From: JBHEKP01 sp041859375
GTDB taxonomy: Bacteria; Hydrogenedentota; Hydrogenedentia; Hydrogenedentales; CAITNO01
DNA length: 9,044 bases
NCBI GenBank assembly: GCA_041859375.1
Contig: JBHEKP010000103.1
Location: 1 to 9,044 of the forward strand
Reading direction: 5' to 3'
Shown here: positions 1-7,062 of the stretch, in pieces
Position numbering within the stretch: position 1 is the stretch's first letter
Layout of the letters: every line of letters starts with the position of its first letter
Program-made: the position numbers and the translations under genes
Notes under the pieces: model-generated
Seen by the model: only the letters and a program-made list of their open reading frames with translations
The model's database searches: none
Told to the model about the DNA's origin: nothing

Positions 1-163
1 ACCCGTAATTGGCGGGCTCGGTGGACATCTTCGCGTAGGTGAACAGGGAAAGGATGAAGGCCAGCCCCGAAATCAGCGCGAACATGCCCACCACCACATA
101 GCCGATGGGGGTGAGGAAATAGCCGGAAAACTCCCGCTTGCAGACGGCCCAGGTGTTTCTCAT
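1..163 (-). CDS. ABC-2 type transporter permease, GldF-like (N-terminal part, runs off the window)
   Basis: The visible 54 codons begin MRNTWAVCKREFSGYFLTP and continue into a hydrophobic helix (about residues 18-42). A short polar amphipathic start followed by 'REF.SYF.(S/T)PIGYV' and a first membrane helix is the typical opening of GldF-like ABC-2 permeases, which form the membrane channel of an ABC exporter. The ATG lies at 161-163 (reverse strand), with GGAGG (171-175 read on the minus strand) seven bases upstream. It sits 52 bp downstream of the ATPase gene, so the two are almost certainly co-transcribed. The substrate cannot be told. Most of the protein lies outside the window. Family assignment rests on the N-terminus and the ATPase neighbour. 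Confidence 0.8.
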   Translation of the reverse strand, partial: MRNTWAVCKREFSGYFLTPIGYVVVGMFALISGLAFILSLFTYAKMSTEPANYG

Positions 164-215
164 TGTCCGGCCTCCGTCCGATCCAGATGTGACGTATCGC
201 CCAGTAATAATCCAT

Positions 216-977
216 TCATTCTATTACTACTTCCCAAGTTACCTCCGTCCGATCAACATCAGGCCTGTCGCCCGCCACAACCTCCATGAATACCTCCTCC
301 AGCCCGCGCTTCCCCGCGCCGGTGAGGTTGGAAAGGGTGTCCCGCATGGCGATGCGGCCCCGGTTGATAATCACCACCCGGTCGCAGACCATGGTCACCT
401 CCGGCAGGATGTGGGTGCTTAGCAGCACCGTGTGCTCCCGGCCCAGTTCCCGGATCATGTTCCGGATGTCCACTATCTGCCGGGGGTCCAGGCCGACCGT
501 GGGCTCGTCCAGCACCAGCACCGGCGGCGAACCCACCAGCGCCTGCGCCAGCCCCACCCGCTGCCGGTAGCCCTTCGACAGGTTGCCGATGATGCGCCCC
601 GCCATGTGGGAAACGCCGCAGCGCTCCATCACCCGGTCCGCCTCGGCGCGCCGCGCCGAACGGGCAATCCCCTTGATCTCCGCCACATAGCACAGGAAGG
701 AGCGGAGCACCATCTCCTCGTAAAGGGGCACGTTCTCGGGCAGGTAGCCCACGCGGCGCTTCACCTCGACGGGGTTGTCATGCACCTCGTGCCCGCACAC
801 CCGCGCCGTGCCCCGCGACGCCGGGGAAAAACCGGTGAGCACGCGCATGGTGGTGCTTTTTCCCGCCCCGTTGGGGCCGAGAAATCCCACCACCTCCCGC
901 TCCCCCACCGTGAAGGACACGTCCTCGATGGCGGCAAGGGAGCCGTAGTATTTTGTGAGACCTTCCACTTCAATCAT
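216..977 (-). CDS. ABC transporter ATP-binding protein, GldA/CcmA-like
   Basis: This 253-residue nucleotide-binding subunit should power the ABC-2 permease encoded directly downstream. Walker A GPNGAGKST is at residues 34-42. The Q-loop region reads GYLPEN (77-82), with Glu after the Pro as is common in GldA-like exporters. The signature LSKGYRQR is at 133-140, Walker B VLVLDEPT at 153-160, D-loop GLDP at 162-165 and the switch His at 189 (STHI). All catalytic elements are intact and the length is normal for a single-domain ATPase. The ATG at 975-977 has GGGAG nine bases upstream on the minus strand (987-991). The GldA name reflects sequence style; I cannot tell gliding from general export, and the substrate is unknown. 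Confidence 0.92.
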   Translation of the reverse strand: MIEVEGLTKYYGSLAAIEDVSFTVGEREVVGFLGPNGAGKSTTMRVLTGFSPASRGTARVCGHEVHDNPVEVKRRVGYLPENVPLYEEMVLRSFLCYVAEIKGIARSARRAEADRVMERCGVSHMAGRIIGNLSKGYRQRVGLAQALVGSPPVLVLDEPTVGLDPRQIVDIRNMIRELGREHTVLLSTHILPEVTMVCDRVVIINRGRIAMRDTLSNLTGAGKRGLEEVFMEVVAGDRPDVDRTEVTWEVVIE

Positions 978-1382
978 AGGATCAGGCTCCCGCCGGGGTA
1001 AAACCGCCGGCGATTCATCGAATTTCCCTACCCTGTCACCGGAAACCGGTCTAGTCGTCCCCGGTCTGGGTGGTTTTCGCTAAAACCCTGCCCTTAACCC
1101 AAAAACAACAATATATAATGGCACACCAAATCATTGCACTCAATATATTGTATTTGGACCCCAAAATCCAAATCAACATCCGGGACGGGTGTCAGGAGAT
1201 TCGCGGCGGAGGGATGTCCTATGATATACTGATAAAAATGAGGATCAAGAAAAACGGAATGGTTCCGTTTGGCACCCACCCATCCGGCGCTCCCGCATCA
1301 CAGGGAGCAAGGCCGGGACATCGCAGTCCAGGACCCGGGGGGATGCATGTATCCGGATTGCTTTGGAGAAACAAAGAACACG
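978..1382. other. Divergent intergenic region between the ABC operon and the helicase gene
   Basis: No convincing gene is seen in these 405 bp. The stretch 1085-1260 is clearly AT-richer than its surroundings. A perfect TATAAT (1114-1119, plus strand) has no good -35. On the minus strand, TTGAGT (1138-1143) and CATTAT (1115-1120) are 17 bp apart and could serve the ABC operon. Other structure: palindrome CAATATATTG (1141-1150); dyad ATTTGGA-N8-TCCAAAT (1152-1173); hairpin AAACGGAA-TGG-TTCCGTTT (1252-1270), which on the minus strand runs into a T-rich tract; and GCTCCC-N8-GGGAGC (1289-1308). If the plus-strand -10 is used, the helicase mRNA would have a structured leader of roughly 250 nt. All promoter calls here are weak. 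Confidence 0.4.
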
Positions 1383-2588
1383 ATGAAATTTGAAGAATTT
1401 GACATTGATCCGCGCTGTCTTCGCGTGCTGGAGTCGCAGAACATCAGCGACGCCACCCCCATCCAGGAGCTGGCCATCCCGGTGGCGCTGACGGGGGGCG
1501 ACCTGATCGCCACGGCGCAGACGGGCACGGGCAAGACGCTGGCCTTTGCGCTGCCCAGCCTTTCGCGCCTCTGCCAGGGAAAACCCGTGCGCGGCCCGCG
1601 CATGCTGGTGCTCACCCCCACCCGCGAGCTGGCCCAGCAGGTGGAGTCGGTGATGGCGGTGATGGCAAAGGCGGTGCGCATGACCACGCTCGCCGTCTAC
1701 GGCGGCGCGGGGATGAAAAGCCAGGAGGACGCCCTGCGCAAGGGGCGCGACGTGGTGGTGGCGACGCCGGGCCGCCTGCTCGACCACATGGGCCGGGGCA
1801 ACATCCGCTTTGAACACCTGGAAATCCTCTGCCTCGACGAGGCGGACAGCATGCTGGACATGGGCTTCCTGCCCGACATCAAGCGAATCATCGGAAAACT
1901 GCCCCAGGACCGTCAGACCCTCATGTTTTCGGCCACCTTCGCCGACGAGCTGAAGCGGCTGACCGAATCCATGATGCACGATCCCGCCCGGGTGGGCGCG
2001 GTGTCCATCTCCAAGCCGGTGGACTCGGTGCGCCAGGTCATGTACCCCGTGCGCCAGGAGGAGAAAACCCGGCTGCTGCTCCAGATACTACGGGAGGAGC
2101 CGGTGGACTCGGCCATCATCTTCCTTGCCACCAAGCCGCGCACCGACCGCGTGGGCCGGATGCTGAAGGAGGCGGGTTTCAAGGCCGCGGTGATTCACGG
2201 CGACCTGTCGCAGCAGTACAGGCAGCGCGCCCTGGAGGGCTTCCGGTCGGGCAAATACACGCTGCTCGTGGCCACCGACGTGGCCGCGCGCGGGCTGGAC
2301 ATTGACAACGTGAGCCACGTCATCAACTACGACGTGCCCATGACCGCCGAGGACTACGTGCACCGCATCGGGCGCACCGCCCGCGCCCAGCGCGAGGGCG
2401 ACGCCATCACGCTGGTGTGCCCCAACGAGCACTCGGCGCTGGCGGCGATAGAAAAGGCGCTGGGGCACCACCTGGAGCGGAAGGAATACGAGGGCGCGCC
2501 CATTGTCCTCTCCACCTGGCACGCGCCGGGTTGGAAGGCCCCCGGCGGCGGCGCGCGGCGCGGCCGCAGCCTCCTCCGGCGGCGCTAA
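1383..2588 (+). CDS. ATP-dependent DEAD-box RNA helicase, RhlE type
   Basis: This 401-residue helicase core would unwind RNA duplexes during ribosome assembly or RNA turnover in the cytoplasm. All DEAD-box motifs are present: Q motif (Phe3, Gln28), motif I AQTGTGKT (45-52), Ia PTRELAQQ (79-86), TPGR (128-131), II DEAD (152-155), III SAT (183-185), V ARGLDI (302-307) and VI HRIGRTAR (327-334). The tail after domain 2 is short and basic (ends RRGRSLLRRR), unlike the long tails of CsdA/DbpA, which favours an RhlE-like assignment. The ATG at 1383 is chosen because family members start just before the FEEF Q motif. The nearest GGAG (1365-1368) is 14 bases away, so the start is slightly uncertain, and ATG 1347 is an in-frame alternative. 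Confidence 0.93.
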   Translation: MKFEEFDIDPRCLRVLESQNISDATPIQELAIPVALTGGDLIATAQTGTGKTLAFALPSLSRLCQGKPVRGPRMLVLTPTRELAQQVESVMAVMAKAVRMTTLAVYGGAGMKSQEDALRKGRDVVVATPGRLLDHMGRGNIRFEHLEILCLDEADSMLDMGFLPDIKRIIGKLPQDRQTLMFSATFADELKRLTESMMHDPARVGAVSISKPVDSVRQVMYPVRQEEKTRLLLQILREEPVDSAIIFLATKPRTDRVGRMLKEAGFKAAVIHGDLSQQYRQRALEGFRSGKYTLLVATDVAARGLDIDNVSHVINYDVPMTAEDYVHRIGRTARAQREGDAITLVCPNEHSALAAIEKALGHHLERKEYEGAPIVLSTWHAPGWKAPGGGARRGRSLLRRR

Positions 2589-2599
2589 CCGACACCCGT

Positions 2600-2645
2600 A
2601 AAAAAATAATCCGGCCGATCTGAATGAACGGCCGGGTTTCTTTTT
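2600..2645. terminator. Bidirectional intrinsic terminator between convergent genes
   Basis: CCGGCCG (2611-2617) pairs with CGGCCGG (2629-2635) around an 11-nt loop. On the plus strand the stem is followed by GTTTCTTTTT. On the minus strand it is followed by ATTA and then seven T (complement of 2600-2606). It lies 22 bp after the helicase stop and 33 bp beyond the glycosyltransferase stop, so it suits both convergent transcripts. Confidence 0.82.
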
Positions 2646-2668
2646 GCGCGCCGTTTTTCAGCGGCCCC

Positions 2669-3394
2669 TCAGTCGTACCTGCCCGCCGCGCCGCGCGCGC
2701 GGATGCGCAGCATTTCGGCGAACATGCGCAGGGAGTCCGTAAGAGGGTTTACCTTGGAGCTGGGGCTGTTGATCCAGCGCACGGGCACCTCGCGCACCTC
2801 CAGCCCGTGCCGCGCCGCGATAAACAGGATTTCCGCGTCAAAGGAAAAGCGATCGATGGTCTGCCGCGAAAAGCAGCACAGCGCCGCCGCCGCAGTGAAG
2901 CCCTTGAACCCGCACTGGGTGTCCCGGAACCGGGTGAGCCCCGCCGTGCGCAGAAAGAGGTTGAACATGCGGCCCATGTGCTCGCGGTACCATGCCTGCC
3001 GCAGCTCGATGCGGGATTCCGCCAGCGCCCGCGAGCCGATGACCACGTCCGCCCCCGCTTCAAAAACAGGCCAGCACTGGTCCAGTTCCTCTATGGGGGT
3101 GGAGGCGTCGGCGTCGTAGAAGAACCGGTATTCCCCCGCCGCGTCCAGCATGCCCGCGCGCACCGCCGCGCCCTTGCCCTGGTTTTTGGCGAAGCGCAGC
3201 AGTTTCAGGCCCACCCCGCCCGCCTCCGGGCGCATCCCCTCCACCACCCCGGCGGTGCCGTCGCGGCTGCCGTCATCCACCACCAGCACCTCGGAGGCGT
3301 AGTCCTGGCGGTTCAGATGGGCGAACACCGCCGACAACGTCGGCCCGACGCGCTCCGCCTCGTTGTAGGCGGGTATGACCAGGGACAAGCGCAC
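2669..3394 (-). CDS. Family 2 glycosyltransferase, Alg5/DPM1-like (polyprenyl-phosphate sugar synthase type)
   Basis: This 241-residue GT-A fold enzyme probably transfers a sugar from a nucleotide sugar to a polyprenyl-phosphate at the cytoplasmic membrane face. It opens with LSLVIPAYNE and has VVDDGSRDGT at 38-47 (nucleotide binding), KNQGKG at 70-75, the metal-binding DAD at 94-96, QCGFKGF at 160-166 and RFSFDAEIL at 182-190, in the order seen in dolichyl-phosphate glucosyl/mannosyltransferases. There is no C-terminal membrane segment, so it is a soluble or peripheral form. I choose GTG 3392-3394: GGGAG lies seven bases upstream and the product begins directly at the fold. A TTG at 3410-3412 would add six residues but would place the ribosome site inside the coding region. 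Donor and acceptor cannot be told from sequence. Confidence 0.87.
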   Translation of the reverse strand: MRLSLVIPAYNEAERVGPTLSAVFAHLNRQDYASEVLVVDDGSRDGTAGVVEGMRPEAGGVGLKLLRFAKNQGKGAAVRAGMLDAAGEYRFFYDADASTPIEELDQCWPVFEAGADVVIGSRALAESRIELRQAWYREHMGRMFNLFLRTAGLTRFRDTQCGFKGFTAAAALCCFSRQTIDRFSFDAEILFIAARHGLEVREVPVRWINSPSSKVNPLTDSLRMFAEMLRIRARGAAGRYD

Positions 3395-3401
3395 AACAAC
3401 A

Positions 3402-3406
3402 CTCCC
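3402..3406 (-). promoter_or_regulatory. Shine-Dalgarno site fixing the GTG start of the glycosyltransferase
   Basis: On the minus strand this reads GGGAG, seven bases before the GTG at 3394-3392. It lies inside the longer TTG-started reading frame and so argues for the shorter protein. Confidence 0.6.
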
Positions 3407-3410
3407 TGTC

Positions 3411-3452
3411 AAAGGAAAAGAGCGCGACGCCGGGTCCGTCCCGGCGCCGCGC
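3411..3452 (-). terminator. Strong intrinsic terminator after the DUF1080 gene
   Basis: Read on the minus strand, GCGCGGCGCCGGG (3452-3440) pairs with CCCGGCGTCGCGC (3434-3422). That gives 13 pairs including one G-U, with the 5-nt loop ACGGA, followed at once by TCTTTTCCTTT. It begins 10 bp after the DUF1080 stop. It separates this gene from the glycosyltransferase downstream on the same strand, whose start follows within about 20 bp of the T-tract, so the glycosyltransferase would depend on read-through or its own promoter. Confidence 0.85.
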
Positions 3453-3462
3453 CTGAAAAGGC

Positions 3463-4458
3463 TTACTTGGCGGGCTGGAACCAGATGTTCTTGTACTTCA
3501 CGGGGTTGCCGTGGTCCTGAAGCAGCAACGGCCCCGCCGCGCCGTCGGTTTCACTCACGCCGCCGGGGGTGGGGCTGTCCAGCTCCACATTGTCATGCAC
3601 GGTGACGCCGTTGTGCACCACGGTGATGCGGGCGTTGGAGGTCTTGTTGCCCGCCGCGTCAAAGCCGGCCGCCGTGAAGGTGATGTCGTAGGTCTGCCAT
3701 TGGAGCGGGGGCAGCACCGCGTCGGCGATGGGGACGGCCTTCTTGTAGATGCCGCCGCACCAGTTGTCTTTCGGGCCGTTGCCGAAGCTGTCCAGCACCT
3801 GCACCTCGTAGCGGCCCAGGATGTAGACGCCGCTGTTGCCGCGGCCCTGGTCGCGCTCGTTGGGCATGAAGGGCGTCATAAATTCCACGTGGTACAGGCC
3901 GCTGCCGTATTCCTGGTTGGTCATGAGGCTGCTGCTGCACACCTGCATGCCGCCGTCCTCCTGCATGCACCACAGCTTGGGCGTGCGGGTCCAGTTCTGC
4001 TCCATGGCGGCGGGATCAAAGAGGTTGACCGCGTCCGCGGGCGGGGCCATGCCCAGCGTCGGCGGTTTGGGGAAGGCCCGCTTCAGCGTGAAGGAACCCT
4101 CGCCGCCCTTCACTTTGAGCGTGCCGGTGAGGGTTTCATTCGCGATGGCGGCCGTGACAGTGGCCTTGCCGCCGAAACCGCCCAAATCCACTTCGCCGGA
4201 GAAGGAGGACTTGCCCCTGCCGCCCTTGCCCTTCACCTCGGCGCGGACCTCGCCCTTGCCGTCACCGACAAACAGCACCGCGCGGTGGGCGATTTTGCTC
4301 TCCGCCACCACCTGGGCGCGGATGGTCTTCCCGTCAAAGGCCTTTCCGGAAATGGTCCCCTCGTACACGCCCATAATCTTGTCATCATCCTCGGCCAGGG
4401 CCGAAAAGCTGAACAGGACGGCAAAAGCCGCCGCCAACACCAGCACACGCTGCCACAT
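3463..4458 (-). CDS. Exported DUF1080 (3-keto-disaccharide hydrolase domain) protein
   Basis: This 331-residue protein has a Sec signal peptide (about residues 1-22, ending SALA before EDDDK), so it should act in the periplasm or outside the cell. Residues 27-127 form a Gly/Lys-rich, probably beta-strand domain I cannot name. Residues about 143-328 match DUF1080, a concanavalin-like jelly roll: the hallmark RGNSGVYILGRYEVQVLDS (206-224) and the closing GPLLLQDHGNPVKYKNIWF (309-327) are clear. Characterised members act on 3-keto-glycosides, and the family is greatly expanded in Planctomycetes and relatives. The ATG at 4456-4458 has AAGGAG nine bases upstream. It is transcribed alone and ends at a strong terminator. 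Substrate is unknown, and a carbohydrate-binding rather than hydrolytic role is possible. Confidence 0.88.
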   Translation of the reverse strand: MWQRVLVLAAAFAVLFSFSALAEDDDKIMGVYEGTISGKAFDGKTIRAQVVAESKIAHRAVLFVGDGKGEVRAEVKGKGGRGKSSFSGEVDLGGFGGKATVTAAIANETLTGTLKVKGGEGSFTLKRAFPKPPTLGMAPPADAVNLFDPAAMEQNWTRTPKLWCMQEDGGMQVCSSSLMTNQEYGSGLYHVEFMTPFMPNERDQGRGNSGVYILGRYEVQVLDSFGNGPKDNWCGGIYKKAVPIADAVLPPLQWQTYDITFTAAGFDAAGNKTSNARITVVHNGVTVHDNVELDSPTPGGVSETDGAAGPLLLQDHGNPVKYKNIWFQPAK

Positions 4459-4513
4459 GGTAATCTTCTCCTTGTTGAAGTTATGCTTTTTTCACGCGCA
4501 GGGCGTTCCGCTG

Positions 4514-4542
4514 AATCTAGCACACGCACCGGCGCAACGCAA
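4514..4542 (-). promoter_or_regulatory. Candidate promoter for the DUF1080 gene
   Basis: On the minus strand, TTGCGT (4542-4537) and TAGATT (4519-4514) are spaced by 17 bp, about 55 bp upstream of the DUF1080 start. The -35 resembles the TTGCGG found at the leuA leader promoter in this window. No equally good promoter is seen for the divergent thiF gene in this 113-bp gap. Confidence 0.4.
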
Positions 4543-4571
4543 CAGGAACTTGGACAACGGAAGGCGGCGGC

Positions 4572-5381
4572 ATGGTTTCAATTCTCCTCAACGAGCGCCC
4601 GTTTCAGGCGGAGGCGGGGGAATCGCTTCTTTCGCTCCGGGACCGGGTGAAACCCGGCGCGGACGTGGTCATCCTCAACGGGGCGGCGGCCCCGGGGGAC
4701 GCGCCCCTGCGCGACGGCGACGCGGTGGTGCTGATCCGGCGCGGGGAAACGCCCCCCCCGGAGGAACTGGAGGCGCTCATGGCGGCGCGGCACACGCCGG
4801 GGGTGCACGCCGTGCTGAAGCGGGCGGTGGTGGGCGTGGCGGGACTCGGCGGGCTGGGATCCGCCGTGGCGGTGGCGCTGGCGCGGGTGGGCGCGGGCCG
4901 GCTGGTGCTGGCCGACTTCGACGTGGTGGAGCCGAGCAACCTGAACCGGCAGCAGTATTTCACCGACCAGATCGGCCTGCCCAAGACGGAGGCGCTCCGC
5001 GCCAACCTCCACCGCATCAACCCCTATGTGGCGCTGGAACCGGTGCGGGTGCGGCTCACCCCGGAAAACGTGCCCGTGGTGTTCAGGGACGTCCAGGTGC
5101 TGGTGGAGGCCTTCGACCGGGCGGAGGAAAAAGCCATGCTGGTGGAATCCTTCACCGCCGCCTATCCGGACCGGCCCGTGGTGGTGGCCTCCGGCCTGGC
5201 CGGACACGGCCCCAACAACACGGTGCGCACCCGCATGCTGGGCCGGCGCATCGTGGTGGTGGGCGACGAAAGCTCCGAGGCCGCGCCGGGCATGGGCCTA
5301 ATGGCCCCGCGCGTGGGCATCGCCGCGCACCACCAGGCCAACGCGGTGCTGCGGCTGCTCCTCGGGGAAGCGCCCGCATGA
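4572..5381 (+). CDS. thiF: ThiS-like/ThiF fusion: E1-like sulfur-carrier adenylyltransferase (ThiF family 2)
   Basis: This 269-residue protein has two domains. Residues 1-58 resemble a ThiS/MoaD ubiquitin-like fold (MVSILLNERPFQ start, ILNG at 34-37, LRDGDAVVLI at 46-55). Residues 75-269 are an E1-like adenylyltransferase: GLGGLG nucleotide loop (91-96), ADFD (114-117), NLNRQ (123-127), PKTEAL (137-142) and the family-2 closing block PGMGLMAPRVGIAA (239-252). It should adenylate the C-terminus of a sulfur carrier for thiazole synthesis. The fused ThiS-like part has no terminal Gly-Gly, so it cannot itself be the carrier. There is no cysteine in the whole protein, hence no zinc site or thioester Cys as in E. 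coli ThiF. GGAAGG (4559-4564) is seven bases before the ATG. It overlaps queG by ATGA. No other thi gene is visible nearby. Confidence 0.85.
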   Translation: MVSILLNERPFQAEAGESLLSLRDRVKPGADVVILNGAAAPGDAPLRDGDAVVLIRRGETPPPEELEALMAARHTPGVHAVLKRAVVGVAGLGGLGSAVAVALARVGAGRLVLADFDVVEPSNLNRQQYFTDQIGLPKTEALRANLHRINPYVALEPVRVRLTPENVPVVFRDVQVLVEAFDRAEEKAMLVESFTAAYPDRPVVVASGLAGHGPNNTVRTRMLGRRIVVVGDESSEAAPGMGLMAPRVGIAAHHQANAVLRLLLGEAPA

Positions 5382-6310
5382 GCGGCCCCCTTCCATTGGA
5401 ACCCCTCAAGGCGGCGGCGCGGGCGCTCGGTTTCGACGCCTGCGCGGTGGCCCCCGTGTCCGCCGAGGCGGACGACGGCTTCGACGCATGGCTGGCGGCG
5501 GGACACCATGCGGGCATGGACTGGATGGCGCGCACCCGCGACCTGCGGCAGCATATCGCCCTGCGCCTGCCGGAGGCGCGCTCGGTGGTGGTGGTGGCGG
5601 CCAACCACCATTCCCCGCGCCCGCCCGCGCCCGCCGTGAGCGGCCTTGTGTCCCGTTATGCCTGGGGACGGGACTATCACCGCGCCCGGCTGAAACCCCT
5701 GCGGCGGCTGGCGGCGGCAATCACGGACCTTGCGCCCGGCGCGCGGACCAGCCTGTCCATTGACAGCGCGCCCGTGCGCGAGCGGGCCTGGGCGGCGCGG
5801 GCCGGGCTCGGATGGATTGGCAAAAACAGCCTCATCCTGCGGCAGGACCTGGGTTCGTGGTTTTTTCTCGCCACCATCGCCACCACGGCGGAATTCACCC
5901 CCGGCGCGCCCGTGCCCGACCGCTGCGGCACCTGCACCGCCTGCATGGACGCCTGCCCCACGGGTGCGATCACCGCGCCCCGGGTGGTGGACTCCAACCG
6001 GTGCATCGCCTACCACACCATCGAAAACCGGGGGGGGATTCCGGATGCCCTTGCGCGAAAAATGGGCGGATGGGTCTTTGGCTGCGACCTCTGCCAGGAG
6101 GTCTGCCCCTGGAACCGGAAGACGCCGGACACGGAACGCGCCGATTTCCTGCCCCGTCCCGGCGCGGCCAACCCGCCGCTGGAACAGCTCGCCGAAGGAA
6201 ACGAGGAATGGTTTGACGCCACCTTCACCGGCACCCCCGTCCGCCGGGCGGGACTGGCGGGCATGAAACGCAACGCCCTGCTGGTGTTGAAAAACCGTGA
6301 GAAACGGTGA
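5378..6310 (+). CDS. queG: Epoxyqueuosine reductase
   Basis: The 310-residue enzyme reduces epoxyqueuosine to queuosine in tRNA, the last step of queuosine synthesis, using a cobalamin and two [4Fe-4S] clusters. Visible: the catalytic Asp129 in SIDSAPVRERAWA, the GLGWIGKNSL block (143-152), cluster ligands Cys183, 186, 189 and 193 (CGTCTACMDACP), and Cys209, 236, 239 and 243 (CDLCQEVCPWN). The YHTIENRGGIP segment (212-222) is typical of the family. E. coli QueG is about 380 residues; this form lacks most of the C-terminal HEAT-like extension, as do many bacterial homologues. The start codon overlaps the thiF stop (ATGA), implying translational coupling. A queH-type alternative is excluded by the fold and motifs. 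Confidence 0.95.
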   Translation: MSGPLPLEPLKAAARALGFDACAVAPVSAEADDGFDAWLAAGHHAGMDWMARTRDLRQHIALRLPEARSVVVVAANHHSPRPPAPAVSGLVSRYAWGRDYHRARLKPLRRLAAAITDLAPGARTSLSIDSAPVRERAWAARAGLGWIGKNSLILRQDLGSWFFLATIATTAEFTPGAPVPDRCGTCTACMDACPTGAITAPRVVDSNRCIAYHTIENRGGIPDALARKMGGWVFGCDLCQEVCPWNRKTPDTERADFLPRPGAANPPLEQLAEGNEEWFDATFTGTPVRRAGLAGMKRNALLVLKNREKR

Positions 6311-6387
6311 CGACGGACGTGATGACACCGCCGTGCCGCCCGAGAGGTCAAAGGTAAAACACGCGGACAGAAAGGGAGGAGTTTGTT

Positions 6388-7062
6388 ATGTCCCCACGCA
6401 CCACACTGCTGCTGGACATGGTTGGAAACACCTGGAGCCTGTGCCTGGCGATCCTGCTGTTCTTCGGCGTGATCGCGGGGGCCGCGCTTTTCCTGCGGGC
6501 GAAACGCCTTGATTTTATCCTCCCCTCCCGGCCGGTCTTTTGGGCGTGTATCGTGCCCGGATTCATCCTCCTCGCCCTCTGCCTGACCCTGATAGACCGG
6601 CCCCGCTTCGAGGGGCTTTCCGATCTCGCGGCAAGCTGGATGTTCATGCTTTCCGCATTTCTGGGGGTGCCGCTCACCATTCCGCTCCTGACGGGCGCGG
6701 CATGGGCGGGCGCGCACCGTTTCCACCAAATCCCCCTCCGCGTCTCGTCCCTGGCGCTGGTGATGCTGGGAAGTTTCGCCCTCGGATGCGCCGCTTCCAA
6801 CATGCACGACATTGTCTGGTGCGGCGCGGTGACGGACTGGTTTTCGCGGCACGAGGCGGCGGGCTATGATTTGGACGTTTTTGTGGCGCTGGGCGCGGTC
6901 TTTGGCATCCCCCGTGAAGTCATGGCCGACTACGCCACCCTGGGGCCCTGCGCCGTGGTGATGGTGCTGGGGGAAATGACTGTGGCGGCGGCCTGCTTCA
7001 CACGCCTTGGAAAAGGCGCGCCGTTGCCGCCGGTTTGCGGCAGAGCGAAAAACACGGTATAA
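6388..7062 (+). CDS. Unknown membrane protein with about five transmembrane helices
   Basis: I do not recognise this 224-residue protein. Hydrophobic segments lie at about residues 15-36, 50-69, 82-108, 118-137 and 184-204, with a polar stretch at 138-180 (MHDIVWCGAVTDWFSRHE) between helices four and five. That stretch may be a loop with a short amphipathic part. There is no signal peptide beyond the first helix, and no catalytic motif stands out. The ATG has a strong ribosome site, GGGAGGAG (6374-6381), six bases upstream, and codon use matches the neighbours, so it is very likely a real gene. It lies 77 bp after queG with no terminator seen between them, so co-transcription with thiF-queG is possible. 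Its last 28 bp carry the leuA leader promoter. Confidence 0.75.
   Translation: MSPRTTLLLDMVGNTWSLCLAILLFFGVIAGAALFLRAKRLDFILPSRPVFWACIVPGFILLALCLTLIDRPRFEGLSDLAASWMFMLSAFLGVPLTIPLLTGAAWAGAHRFHQIPLRVSSLALVMLGSFALGCAASNMHDIVWCGAVTDWFSRHEAAGYDLDVFVALGAVFGIPREVMADYATLGPCAVVMVLGEMTVAAACFTRLGKGAPLPPVCGRAKNTV

Noticed and set aside
1094..1279. Minus-strand 61-codon frame in the helicase leader
   Set aside because: No ribosome site, no family resemblance, and it lies in an AT-rich patch with dyads.
1269..1382. N-terminal extension of the helicase from upstream starts (1269 or 1347)
   Set aside because: The added residues (PTHPALPHHREQ and onward) do not resemble the family, which begins just before the FEEF Q motif. 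ATG 1347 remains a minor possibility.
3511..4650. 379-codon plus-strand frame opposite the DUF1080 gene
   Set aside because: Antisense shadow of a well-recognised gene; His/Ala/Gly-rich with no family resemblance.
3836..5377. Long open frame upstream of and in frame with queG
   Set aside because: It lies antisense to the DUF1080 gene and then in a shadow frame of thiF. Its residues are the Gly/Arg/Ala-rich type expected from GC-rich shadow frames, and queG starts at 5378.
6294..6308. ACCGT/ACGGT hairpin at the queG stop as a terminator
   Set aside because: Only five pairs and no T-tract after it.
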